Below are positions 18,948-31,450 of a stretch of DNA of 64,000 nucleotides, piece after piece. Every line of letters begins with the position of its first letter. Position 1 is the stretch's first letter. Made by a program: the position numbers and the translations under genes. Source of the DNA: Parasponia andersonii. Lineage: Eukaryota; Streptophyta; Magnoliopsida; Rosales; Cannabaceae. The stretch lies in the NCBI GenBank assembly GCA_002914805.1, contig JXTB01000237.1:323298-387297 (forward strand), in the 5' to 3' direction. Under the pieces are notes generated by a model. That model saw only the letters and a program-made list of their open reading frames with translations. It made no database searches and was not told where the DNA came from.

Positions 18948-21240
18948 TTATTTGGGCATTAAGTCCTGAATCTATAGGTTCAAGAATTGGATCAGTCTCC
19001 CATATGTTTTAGAATTTGTGCCTTATTATGATACTTACGTAGTAGGACAAATTAAGGATATTTATTACTTTTATGCATATGTCTACAAACGTGTTTTAGA
19101 TTAGGAAATTTAATAAAATTCTAAGTAAATAATGCTAATATAATTCCTTAATAACTTAATACAATTAGGCATTCATCACATTCCCAAAACAGCTTATTAC
19201 TAGTTCCTAGTAATTAAAACGTTATCACTTAGAAATGATTAACAAAATTTCTCTCCAAAGAAATCACCATTTTTCCTCTCTTTGACTTATCCAAATAAAT
19301 AAACTCTTAAATTTTATTGTATATATCATAATTTGAATCAAAACATTAATAAACCTTCCTTTTTGTACTCGTGTAACAACATATAATCATGAAGCTTGAT
19401 TAAAAAATATAAAATAAGGTGTAATATTTCAATGAGGCTAGCCTCTTTAAGTATGGGACAAATTTGTTTTTAACAAAATACTATAAACAATATATCTTTG
19501 ACCCATATAGTGAGCTTTAGGCTAATAAATCTTAAGCATTTAATGTTGAGATACCCATACGAGCTTAATAACTCAGATTATATTACAGATGCTTTTATTA
19601 AAAGATAATAAGTATAGATAGTGCAATGACTGGCTTTCTTAAGAATTGTCAAAAATCTTTGTAATGAACTTTGGGCCAATAACTCTCAATTCTATTGGTC
19701 TTAGGGTACTAGGTGTTAAAACACCCCTTCGGGCTTAATTGTTCGAGTTAAGGATGCTACAAAACTAAACTTTTCTCTAATTTTTTTTAATAATATGTAC
19801 CTTTTTTTTTAAATTACATATTTTCCCTTAATTGCTACCTTTGTTGAAATAGAAGAACCTAAGTATCATAGCAATTCAATTTATTATCCATAATCATATG
19901 TGAAAATGTGTATACTTAGAATAATTTATGAGTACTTGCTAAATAAGTATATGAATATAATCTAAGACTTCGTAAATTTTAATAACTCAAAAAGACATGC
20001 ATGATGAAACAATATTAGGAAATTCAAAAATCAAAACTAAATGTTATATATTTACTATAATGCATATTAAGAGTAAACTTACTCCTTACCTTACTATCCA
20101 TGACCTAGTTGCTTTGTTAAAGGGTTTTAATAATAGCAAAAAAAAATTTTTTCCCCTTTATTTTCTATTTTTGTTCTTTTTTTTTTTTTCTTTTTTGGTG
20201 TCAATTGTCCCTTCTTCCTAACTAGAATTGGACATTATCCCCAATGTCTTGAGTTAAATAGGAAAATTATAGAAGACATCATCTAAAATGAGAACTATTG
20301 AAAAGAAAAACCAGAAAAATACATAAATACAGAAAATAAAATATTGTGACTGAGATTATGAGATAAGAAAGTTTTATAGATTGAGATACAGATCCAATCT
20401 AGCCTATTCTAATGTTCTTTAGTTGATCAGTCTAATTGAGTTATGGCTAGACTAAACTCTAGGACATAAATTTGTAGTTGATTAATCAACTACTCAGAAA
20501 TTATAGTAGAGATGAAGATTCATCTTGAAGAGTCTGAAATAAATTTTTATTCCATAATATGATCTATAAAGGACAACAAGCCATTAAAGAAAATACTAAC
20601 ATTTACAAAGCTTATCGATTTTTTGTGAATTTTCAGCTAGGCCTAAGAAGTAATTTGAAAATTTTCTTCTAATGTTCCAAGGGCCTCTAGAAAAGCAATA
20701 AAAGCATGAGATTAATCAAGTATTTTTTTTGTATACATTCATGAATTATAGATAATTTGAGTTCTTCTCCAACTATTTTTTCGGTGATATTTTCTTTAGT
20801 TGAAGCTTTTGAGATGATTTAATTTCTAAAATTTGGCTTCCTCTAATGAATACAGCTCTGTTGGCACATAACTTATTAACCCAAGACTACCTCTCCCATA
20901 AACTAAATAGATTTTTCTTTTAACTAATATCTTACTAAGGTGATTTGCTATTTCTAGGAATTCTTCATCTTTCACGGAATGGATGCACAAAATTCACAAA
21001 TGATTGTAATTTTATGAGATGAAGATCTGATCATTTTAACACTCGTCTTAACCTTATGAATGAGTTTTAGTTGAATGAATATGGAGAAAGGAAGTGATGT
21101 ATTTATAGAGACAAGAAATCTAATACAATAATAACACTTATAGGGTAGGTCGACTATTGTCAGAAAATTTTGGAAAAATGACAGAGTGACAAAGTGTGCA
21201 TTTGTAGAAATAGTTGTGATTGTGGCAAGGCACAGCTATC
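18948..21240. other. Decayed noncoding sequence, probably LTR-derived
   Basis: No gene. On the minus strand, GACATTGGGGATAATGTCC near 20250 resembles the GGGGACAATG box found after pol in some plant Ty3/gypsy elements. Below it are long T/A runs (20130-20190). Two related phrases about turning TTGGGCC/TTAGGCTAATAA into GGGCTTAAT occur near 19510 and 19670. Confidence 0.3.
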
Positions 21241-21259
21241 CCTAGCTTACAAACATCTC

Positions 21260-22115
21260 GGGACACAGACTTAGTGCAGATTTCAGGTTAATGGGAGAAG
21301 AATCGCGGCACCATAGCCTATTGTGGCCCTTTTTTTTTGTACTAACATCAACCCTATATCTGTAAATCTTGTACCAATCACAGAATGAAGCGACATTAGC
21401 ATCATCCCACAGAGAAAGATCCACCAAAGAACCTCGCTTTAGTTTCTAGAGCCTAATGAAGAAAGAGAAGTATTGTAATCAACCCGATTGGAACCAAGCT
21501 TTTTGCCTTCTAGGGCAGAATCAATGGGCTTAAAATAAGTCATACATCGTTTTGTTCTCTAAGTTGTAGTTTGCTCTATCCGAAATGAACAAGAGGGATT
21601 TGACAACTCATCATTTGTGAATTGAGAAGCATTCTACTGCAGTTTTCTCCTTTACGGCAAGACTCGTTATGATAAAGATCGAGGTGAAGATTTTTTCGCC
21701 TAAGCCATGTGAGAAGCCTATCTCTTCTTTTACAATGCGTTTGGGATTCAAAGTCACTGCAGGGAAAATGTTTATAGGAGAAGAGTCACAGATCTCTCAT
21801 CCCATACAGATCTTTAGTGTGCTGGTAATGGCACCAAGTCTAAATGTGGTTCTTTTCATCAATCTGTACGCTAAGTGCCAATCATAGAATAAAGTGACAA
21901 TAGTATCATCCCTCGTAGATAGATCCATCATAGAACCTTGTTTGTAGTACTCTATTGTGTTTTAGTGGAACGTTTCTAGAGCCTGATGAAGAATCTGTAG
22001 TATTGAAATCAACCAAAGTTGAATCGTGATTTTTGCCATCCAATGCCAGACCAGTAGGCTTAAAAGAACTCGTGTGTCCTTTCATTTTCTTAGTTCCTTA
22101 TTCCATTGTAGCAAA
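21260..22115 (-). pseudogene. Two diverged direct copies of a former coding segment, family unknown
   Basis: Segments 21260-21570 and 21750-22115 match each other over about 300 bp. Translated on the minus strand, their similarity is better as protein than as DNA: KPIDSALEGKK..VDYNTS..GSRN in one and KPTGLALDGKN..VDFNTT..GSRN in the other, followed by DLSLWDDANV..FCDWY and DLSTRDDTIV..FYDWH. Neither copy stays open. It looks like a duplicated piece of an old gene or element protein that I cannot name. Confidence 0.45.
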
Positions 22116-22859
22116 TGAACAAACAACTAATCTGCATATCCATGGGACCAAAAATATAAAAAACCAAACGTAGATAGGCTGTTCAATTCACTGTCCTACC
22201 ATTAAAACATGGATTTTTATTCAAGTTTTGTCCCAAGAAACCTCTAATTATCATTTTTCTATATCAGATCCAACAGAATAAATGAAAAGTATTATTCCAT
22301 GAAATTTTCGAAAAAAGAAAAAAGGTATTCAAATCAAAGATGGGGTTGTCTCTGTTATTTATTACTATAGTACTCTTCAAGAAAAAGCACCATAGCAATA
22401 AATTTAAGATTTTAGGTTTCATGGTTGCCAAGAAAGGAAAGAAAATAAGCGAAAATGAATTTTGAAGACATAAGATAGAGACGATAAACAAAATTACCTT
22501 ACAGAGTTTAGATTTCAATGTGTAAATACCAAAGAAACATAACATGAACAAAGAAAATTTCAAATGGGGACATTATTTTTCTGAGCTACCAAACAATGTT
22601 CAAGAAAAATTTTCTAAGAAAATCTTCGAATCCCAAAAATCTAATTATATTAATCATTCCCAAACGAAATTCAACCAAGTAAATATGGTTAAAAAAAAAT
22701 CAAGTAATAGAATTGAGAGATTTCATTTCTTTAAAAGCAAATAAACATGTAATAAAGATTCTGTAAAAACCTTAATTTAAAAAGGGCAAATAAGTAATTT
22801 AAAATCCAATAGCAATCTTGTAATTAAATATTTTTAAATTAATTTAATCAGAATATCTA
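22116..22859. other. Intergenic, no gene seen
   Basis: AT-rich sequence with short overlapping frames on both strands. None has protein-like composition. Confidence 0.35.
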
Positions 22860-24850
22860 AAATATTTTAATGGGTACTACAGTTTCGGGTAATTGCATAA
22901 AAACCCTCAATTTTCTCACTCTTCTTCACGTGAAGTCCCCCTCTTTCTCTAAAAAATTTTGAAAAAATGAAGCTTTTACCGACCGAGCTTGGCATCGTAC
23001 GACACCTCAGCTAGCCTAACGCACTAGCCTGTGCTCCTCACCAGCCAGTGATGAACCAACACCAGCCATCCTCGCCGCGAACCGTCGCCCTTCACCGAAG
23101 TTCTGGGCTGTCGAAATTACCACCCACCAAGGACATCTCCGGCCACTAGAACTCCGTTGGGCCTCTTTTGATGACACTAATGGCACCGTTGGATTTATCT
23201 CATTGTTACCATCATTTTTTGACCACTCTCGACTGTTAACTCGCCGCTAGTAAGATTTTCATCATTTTGGCCATTATACTAAAGTTTGTAAAAAAAAAAA
23301 GTGATATTTTCGTAATGTGTTAATTAGGTAATTATTTTACCCTAGGTAAATATATAAAGTGAAAGAGAGTTAAAAATTGTGAATAATTACGGTTGGTAGA
23401 AGTAAAAATGGTACTTAGAAGTACAGTAATTTTCAAATAGAAAAAAAGATATTTTTCTAAATATTTTTAAAAGTGGCACTTTTGTAAGTCTTAGATTTTA
23501 AATCCCATTTAATGCTTGGGATCTCGAAATTGAATTCTGACTTCAAGACTCAATGAAGTCAAGAGACAATTAATATAAAATATGACGATATTTCAAAGTG
23601 ACAAAAATTGAAATTTTGTTGGTTGTGAATAGTGTTGTTTTGTACGTCACATGTGGATTCCGCACTAGGACCGACTTTTGACAAAGTGTAAATCTAGTCT
23701 TGCATTTTTGGGTGCTATGAATTCATTGGTGACATCTATTTCTCCGCCTAAAACTCTGATAAAAAAGTCACTTTTTCAAGTAAGCTTATCGGGATCCTGA
23801 AACGACCGTTCAAATACCTAAGTAACCAATGAAAGTTTCTTCGAGCGATGGTAGCAATTCAATATGAGGTAGCTTGGTATAGCTACCATTTTGAGGTAGC
23901 AATTTAATTACCTATTTTTATACTTGTTTTGGATTTATAATTGCATTATAATTGATTTATGAGAAATTGTGGTTCATGCGATAGTTTAATAAATTATGGA
24001 AACACATTGGATTATACTTGGATTAGATTGTGGATTTCATATTTTCTTTAAATTGTGATTATAGGGGAATACAATGAAGAGTTGTCCATATTATAGTAAA
24101 TCCCATACTAATGCTAAGTTGGATTTTTAAAGCATGATTTGATTATTAGATGCATAGTTATTATGAACGATTCAAGTTGTACATACCATAGGATTACACG
24201 CTTGAATTCTATTATTACATCATGGTAGTTCAGATCACTGGCGAGTTATTGTAGTACTAGGTGAAAGACCTAGGCCCCTGTGCATATTTTTAGTTAATAC
24301 ATCTACAGATAGTATCAGAATGTTGGGTACCTATGCTACAAATGTATTATAAAGCCATGATAGGAAGATGAGAGCTCCTTTATTTACGTTGGTTAATGTA
24401 TGATATGTACAATCATGTGTTTTTAGTTTTGGTTTTGAATATATGAATATTCTGAATTTTAGAAAAGATATTAACTATGCAAGTTTAGTAAAAATTACAC
24501 CCAATCAAAAAAGTAATTGAATTTCTACTGAGCATGTGAATGCTCAACCCCCTACTTCTCCCATTTTTAGGTATTTATCTAACTAAGGTAGTTGTTTTGA
24601 TGGAAAAATAAGATGTACGGCTTGTATATACAGTTCTACTCTTAATATCTGATAGGTATTTATACCCTTCAAACTTTCTTTCTTGTTCAGATATTTAGCT
24701 AAAATTAGTAAATCTACTAAGTTGATGTATGAGAATGATTTTATTATCAATTTGAGTATCAAAAACTAAAAGTGATTTAATGTAAATTATTTTAGACGTT
24801 AGACTAAAATTTTACCAAAATGTATGATTTCTCAATAAGTATCCAATTAA
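22860..24850. mobile_element. Solo-LTR-like repeat copy 1 (gypsy-type, approximate ends)
   Basis: It shares an ordered set of landmarks with 38100-40850: a CT-rich, CCGCC/CACCGGCC-type GC-rich start; then AAGTGACA..AATT; then GTGAATAGT.T.GTTTTG.A.GTCAC; then (A/T)TTGGGTGCT/TTTTGGATGCT; and late CTACTGAGCAT followed by ACCCCCTACTT. A GC-rich leader and the CTACTGAGCAT..CCCCTAC phrase are familiar from the long LTRs of plant Ty3/gypsy (Tekay/Del-like) families. No coding part lies beside it, so it would be a solo LTR. Confidence 0.45.
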
Positions 24851-25980
24851 GATAGCTAGAAATTTTCTTAAACTTTGAAAGGGTATTTTTCTTAAGTACG
24901 TATAAACTAATAAGAATTTTAAATGATTATAGAATTTATAATAATTTAAAGACTAAAATAAAATACACCTGAATTTCGTAAAATTAATATTTTATTTTAT
25001 CTTCACCTAAAATTACTAAAATTTACAACTTTAAATTTCCAATCATGACATACTCAAACTTTGAAAATTTGTTTTTCATTTTTCTATTATATTACAAAAT
25101 TTTTTTTGTAAATTAAAGAAAATTCTTACAAATTAAACTACGAAAACCCAGAATGGATTCAAATTAAATAAATTCTAAACAAGATTGAACAGGGTTCATA
25201 AACATTCATCACATATTGAAAATCCAATTACTAGAGATAGAGAACCATGATATCTTGATATTAAAAAATTAACTGTAACTTGAATAGAAATAAGATAGAA
25301 ACCCTTAAGATAGAAATAAGGGTTTCTATCTTATTTCAAGATAGAAATAAGGGTTGAGAGAATAAGATACATGTGTGTTGCTCTGAGAAAAATGTTTTAT
25401 TTGATTAGAAACACGATCGGTCCAAAAGTAATATGAGACCTTAGGCAAAATTTCAAAAAAAAAAAAATTATAAGTTTTTACTCATAATGTATTTATGTTC
25501 TCTTTTAGATGCAAAATATTAACGAAACATTTATTATAAGTTTTCATAAATATGTGACGAATAAAAGATTATTTTTTTGTAAAAAAAAATAGCTTTTATG
25601 TGAGAACATCCAAAGTCTCAATAACATACTTTCAAAGTAATCAATTGACTATTTATTTAAGAATAATTGATTCAATTTTGTGCTTTCCAATAATGTTTAA
25701 TCTAGTTATCTTAAATGTAAAAAGACTTATGTTTTAACTTATATGTGAGAAGATGTGTATGTTCAACACTTATTTTTTATTCTTTTTCTATAATTAGGGA
25801 GTAACACTTTGTGTTCTTTTTTCTTTGTTATTTGCTTTTGGAGATTAATCAACACATTCATACGTTTTTAAGGGGTGTTCCAAGAAATAAGAGTAAATCA
25901 TTTATATTTATATAACAACATTTATGCTATTTGTAATGGATTATTTGTGAAGAAATAAATAATTGATTAATATATTAATT
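24851..25980. other. Intergenic AT-rich sequence
   Basis: No gene. It holds the hairpin at 25287-25337 and several A-runs. It ends at the left LTR of the copia element. Confidence 0.4.
25287..25337. repeat. Perfect 20-bp inverted repeat with 11-base loop
   Basis: GAAATAAGATAGAAACCCTT (25287-25306) is followed, after AAGATAGAAAT, by its exact reverse complement (25318-25337). The loop word AAGATAGAAATAAGGGTT is repeated again at 25338-25356. Confidence 0.9.
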
Positions 25981-26401
25981 TGATCACTCAAACTCGCAAC
26001 TCTATCACACATAAATCTCATATCGTAATCCATAAAACAAACTTAAAATAATGCTAAAAACATGCACAAGATCTTATAATGGTTCAGTCCCTTTCGAGAC
26101 CTACATCCACTTTCAGCAAGCAGAATCTTTCTTTTATTTATGAGCAATCACAATAATACAGTAAGATCTTCAATCCCCATAGACTAATGATCTCCCCTGT
26201 ACAAGAACAACCCGTCTCTGTTGTTTTTCTCTATTTTGACAGCAAAAATTGATAAAGCGTTACACCAGAAAAAAGAAGAATTAGTCCTTTTATACACTAA
26301 CTCTTAACAAACTGAAATAACCACTTAACTGCCTTGAAACAAATTCTTCTACTTGCTGCCACGTCATGACTTGAGCACCCAATTATAGTCACCAAACCTC
26401 A
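25981..26401 (-). repeat. 3' LTR of outer copia
   Basis: The plus strand runs from TGATCACTCAAACTCG to CACCAAACCTCA. The adjoining AATCTCCACCTTGAC is, on the minus strand, the purine tract preceding the LTR. Confidence 0.9.
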
Positions 26402-26676
26402 TAAATCTCCACCTTGACTATTATTGGTTTATGATCCTCTGCTTGCTTCACCTTCCCCGTGGGTTTTAAACATTCCTCACCCTGATCAAGTTCAAGCATT
26501 GCACTTGTTACGAGATAAAACTTTAGTGATCATATCAGCTAGATTGCCCTCAGTTGATATTTCTTCACCATTACAGCACTACCTGAGATTACATCTCTTA
26601 CAAAATGCACTCTAACATCTATATGCTTTGTTCGTTTATGAAACACCTGGTGCTTTGTTAAGAGTATAACACTTTG

Positions 26677-26772
26677 TGTTAGGAGATCGACTTTGCTATT
26701 CTTATTACAGTTGCATTTTCACTGTTCCTATTGCGGTTGGTTGGTGAGTTGCAATTGTTGATTTATTTAAAA
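26677..26772 (-). repeat. 3' LTR of inner copia (96 bp)
   Basis: It begins TGTTAGGAGATCGACTTTGC on the plus strand and ends before TTCTCCCACTTG. Confidence 0.88.
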
Positions 26773-29700
26773 TTCTCCCACTTGAAGACTTGATTTTAAG
26801 CATGTCTTCACACTTGATAAATCTTTCGTTTCTTCCCTTATCAATTTTTCATGCTGCTTATATTTCTGCTAAGCCATATAAGGATTTACACCGTTGGAAC
26901 TTGTCAGTGTTGATTGGTTTGGTTAAAGCATCTGCTAGGTTCTCCTTTGTGTGAATCTTCTTCATGTCCACACTTCCATCTTCTACTACTTCTCGAACAA
27001 AGTGATATTGAATGCCAATGTGCTTTGTCCTGGAATGAAAAGCTAGATTCTTTGCAATGTGCAAGGCACTCTGACTATCACAAAATAGAGGAATCTTTTC
27101 TTGTTTGTGCTCGAGCTCCTCCAATAACCTTTGAATGCAAATAGCCTCTTTGTAAGCTTGTGTAGCTACCATGTATTCTGCTTCTGTTGTAGATAAAACT
27201 ATAATAGTTTGCAGTTTCGAAACCCAACTTACAACTCCTTCTGCAAGACTAAACAAATAGCCTGTAGTAGATTTTCGTTTGTTAAGATCACCTGCAAAAT
27301 CTGAATCAACATATCCTCTGATAGTAAATTCTGATCTTCCGTAACATAATGCAGCATCTGAGGTTCATTTGATGTATCTCAGAATTCTCTTCACCGCATT
27401 CCAATGCTCTCTACCAGGATTCGTCATATATCGACTAACCGCTCCCATTGCTTGTGCAATGTCTGGTCTTGTACATATTATAGTGAACATTAGGTTTCTC
27501 ACTACTGATGCATACGGTACTCAAGACATCTCCATCCTCTCTATTTCATTGCTAGGACACATCCCAGAGGATAACTTGAAGTTAACAGGAAGTGGGATAG
27601 AAATCGACTTACAATCTTGCATATTGAAGCGGCACAAGATTTTCTTCAAATAATTCTTCTGAGAAAGCCTAATCTTCTTGTTACCTCTGTCTTGGTGAAT
27701 TTGTATCTCTAGAATCTTTTTTGCTAGTCCCAAGTCCTTCATATCAAATTTCTTAGCTAACTGTGCCTTCAATTCTTGGATTCTGCCTTTGTTGGGGCCC
27801 ACTACCAACATGTCATCCATGTACAACAATAAGATAATGAAGTCACTATCTTCATCAAACCTCTTGAAGTATGTGTAGTGGTCTGAACTGTGTCTATTGT
27901 ACCCAAGACTTATGATGAATGAATCAAATCTCTTATACCAACACCTCGGCGCCTATTTAAGACAGTATAGAAATTTGTTCAACCTGCAAACCAAGTTCTC
28001 CTTGCCTATTTCAGCAAAACCTTCTAGTTGGAGTATATAAATCTCTTCTTCAAATTTTCCATGAAGAAAAGTAGTTTTCACATCTAACTGCTCTAGATGT
28101 AGATCAAACATAGCACACATCGCCAGAACCACTCTAACTGTTGTCAGTCGAACTACAGGTGAAAATATCTCATTGAAGTCAATACCTTCTTTCTGAGCAT
28201 ATCATTTTACTACCAATCTCGCACGATACGGCTCCACTTGATCATTGCTATCACGCTTGATCTTGTAGACCCATTTGTTGCCAATAGCCTTCCTTCTTTG
28301 TGGTAGTGAAACAAGATCCCATGTCTTATTCTTGTGAAGGACTTCAATCTCTTCTTGCATTGCTGTCATTCATAGGGATACATCCGGGCTTTTGGTAGCA
28401 TCATGGAAAGTTGTTGGCTTTCCATCCTCTGTTAGAAGACAGTATGTAATATTGCTCTCAGTGATATAATCCGAGTGTCATGCCGGTGTTCTTCTCTCAC
28501 AAGTTAACCGACGAATTTCAGAAGCCTCTTCCTCGACTAGTTCTTCTACTTCGTACTCTGGTGCTACTTCAGAAGAATCTGAATCTTCAGTATTCTTTTC
28601 TACCTGAACTGTAGTAGTTTCTGGTCTACTATCGTTTCCCTTCTCTTGCAGTTTATTCTCTATAAATATTACATCTCTGCTGATGACAACCTTATGGGCA
28701 GTGGGATCCCATAAGCGATATCTCTTGACTCCATTAGCATATCCCAAGAGTACACACCTTCTGGACTTTGAATCCAGTTTTGTGATTTCTTGAGCATTGT
28801 ACATCACGTACACAGGACATCCAAACATATGTAAGCGAGAATAATCAGCTGGCTTACCAGTCCACATCTCCATCAGTATCTTCAAATCAATCGCTGTTGA
28901 TAGAGATCGATTAATCACATAACAGGCGGTTTTGACTGTTTCTGCCCAGAATGTCTTGGGTAGACCTGCAGCTTTCAACATTGCTCTTGTTCTTTCTAAC
29001 AAGGTTCTGTTCATCCGCTCTGCCACTTCATTTTGTTGAGGAGTGTACGCCACTGTGAACTGCCTCTTGATACCTTCTTGTTGGCAGAAGTTATCAAATT
29101 CATTGCTTGTATATTCTCCTCCATTGTCCGTCCTTAAACACTTGATCTTTTCTCCAAATTCAAACTCTATCCATGCTTTGAATATTTTGAAGGCTGAAAA
29201 TACATCTGCCTTCCTCTTGATAGGATACACCCAACATCTCCTGAAGTGATCATCAATAAAAGATACAAAGTATCTAGCTCCTCCTAAGGACATTACCGGT
29301 GCTTGCCAAACATCAGAGTGAACCAAGTCTAGAACTTTTTTACTTCTAGAACTGGATATGCTAAACTTTAATATATGTTGCTTGCTTATAACACAATGCT
29401 CACAAAAGGGTAAAGATACCTTTGTGAAACCAGGAAGCAACCTCTGTTCAGAGAGAATTTTTAGGCCTCGTTCAGACATATGGCCGAGTTTACTATGTCA
29501 CATCATCGTTGATTCTTCTCCAGAATTTGTTGAAGCAACTGATGCCTCAGCTTTCATCAGTGTATCTCCTTTAAGCATGTATAGATTCACTGTAATTTTC
29601 TCCTCCTTCATTACTACAAGCGTGCCCTTCATAATCTTCATGATCCCATTCTCGACACGAGTTTTGCAACCAAGGTTATCTAATTGTCCTAAAGATAATA

Positions 29701-30913
29701 GATTTTTCTTCAGGCCCTTCACATGTCGCATCTCTTGAATAGTATGAATAATGTCATCGTATATCTTTATCTTGATAGTCCTAATCCCAGCGATCTCTAA
29801 GGCATGATCATTACCCATGAATACAGATCCTCTAGAGACAGATTCATATGTGTGAGACCATTCTCTGTGAGAAGTCATGTGCCATGTTGCTCCTGAATCC
29901 ACTAACCAAATATCAGTGAGCTGCCGTCTGTCCTTAGAAATTATTGCTGCTTCGCTATATAGGATTTCTCCATCATTTGAAGTATTTGCAACATTCTCCT
30001 GAGCATTTGATGACTCGGGGTCCTTCCCTCTGGAATCTCCATTCTTCTTGAGTTGCCAACACTCCCTTTTGACGTGCCATTTCTTGCCACAGTGATAACA
30101 CTTAACATTCTTCTTATTTTTTGACTTTGATCTTCCATCACTCTGACTCCCACTGGGGCCACGTTCCGTTGATCTCCCTTTCATTGTCAAAGCCTCTATC
30201 TACTGCGAACTTGCTAATCTGTCTTTCTTGTTCTTAGCTAATTTTCTTCTTCGAGAATAGCAGCTGTAAGATCATTGAAAACTAGAGTTGTAGCATTGCT
30301 GGTCACATTTATGATGAGTTGATCATACGAGTCAGGTAGACTCTGAAGTAAGATTTCTGCAAGTTCATTATTCTCTATTTTATTCTCCATTATTGTGAAC
30401 TGTAAGAATAGAGTGTTGAGGGTGTTGATGTGGTCAGTCACCGTTGTTAATTCCGCCATCCGAAGGGTATAAAGCCTTCTCTTCAAGAAAATTTTATTGT
30501 GAAGTGACTTGGCTTGATACAACTTTGTCAGTATATCCCATATCTCATTGGCTGATTTCTTCTCCTCAATGCTCAACAGAACTCCATCTGCTAGCGCTAG
30601 ATGTAAGTTAGCGACAGCATTGCTATCCATCTCTTCCCACCTTTTATCATCAGTAATCTCAGCAGGCTTTTCCCCAATTGCTGCTAGGCAATTATCTTTT
30701 CTCAAGATTGTCTTTATCTTCATTTTCTACAAAGAGAAATTGTTCCTATTAAACTTCTCAGTATCGAATTTCGCCACCATTTTTGTTCACCACGATTTGT
30801 TCAGTTACTACCGTTTTACTATATGTAAACAGTACCGTATATGTAAATAGTACCGTATATGTGAACAATACCGTATACGTGAACAATACTCCAACCAATG
30901 GCTCTAATACTAC

Positions 30914-31009
30914 TATTAGGAGATCGGCTTTGCTATTCCTATTGTGACTACCTTTTCACTGTTCCTATTGCGACTAGTTGGTGAGCTACAGTTGTTGATT
31001 TGTTCAACA
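30914..31009 (-). repeat. 5' LTR of inner copia (96 bp)
   Basis: It begins TATTAGGAGATCGGCTTTGC and ends GATTTGTTCAACA, followed by the CTTTG duplication. By hand it differs from the other LTR at about 19 of 96 positions, nearly all of them transitions. Confidence 0.88.
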
Positions 31010-31303
31010 CTTTGGCTATCACAGAACATTGTCAAACAATATTATTGAATCTTTAACTTAGCAACTAGACATCTAAATCACAATGCTTCCTTTATTGCAT
31101 CAGTTAGAACAATATACTCAGCTTCTACGATTAAAAGAGCTACAATTGATTGCAAACACACTTTCCAAACTTACTGGTGTACTAGAGACCGTGAAAATAT
31201 AACTTGTAAGTGACTTTCTCGAATTAGTAACACCCAGCAAAATCTAAATCAACATAGCCTAGTACAATTGCAGCTTTGTTCTGATCTCTAGTAAAAACAA
31301 GTC

Positions 31304-31450
31304 TATGATCAAGTGAACCATTGATGTATCTTAAAATCCATTTTAAACCCTGCCAATGCTCCCTCCCTAGATTGGTCAAAACAAGTCTATGATCAAGTGA
31401 ACCATTGATGTATCTTAAATCCATTTTAAACCCTGCCAATGCTCCCTCCC
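31304..31450. repeat. Local tandem duplication in the outer copia
   Basis: The phrase CAAGTCTATGATCAAGTGAACC with its following 70 bases occurs at about 31300 and again at about 31382, so a segment of about 82 bp near the RT/RNase H boundary is duplicated. Confidence 0.8.

Larger units (their letters stand above)
26677..31009 (-). mobile_element. Ty1/copia element (inner) with 96-bp LTRs
   Basis: Inserted in the RNase H region of the outer element, with a perfect CTTTG target duplication (26672-26676 and 31010-31014). The LTRs (26677-26772 and 30914-31009) are only 96 bp. Inside, on the minus strand: gag (about 30240-30770), zinc knuckle (CYHCGKKWHVKREC, near 30090), protease (the DSGAT motif near 29890), integrase (28480-29480, one long open stretch with RTDNGGEYTS and TPQQNEVAERMN), reverse transcriptase (about 27300-28470, with YMDDMLVVG) and RNase H (26860-27260). 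The primer-site region next to the right LTR reads TATTAGAGCCATTGG, close to the tRNA-Met type. A purine tract, AAGTGGGAGAA, precedes the left LTR. All parts are present in order, but it is broken, with several interruptions mostly in reverse transcriptase and gag. Confidence 0.93.

Noticed and set aside
22980-23260. GC-rich segment as a host exon
   Set aside because: All frames are interrupted and the related segment at 38330-38530 sits in the same LTR-like context.
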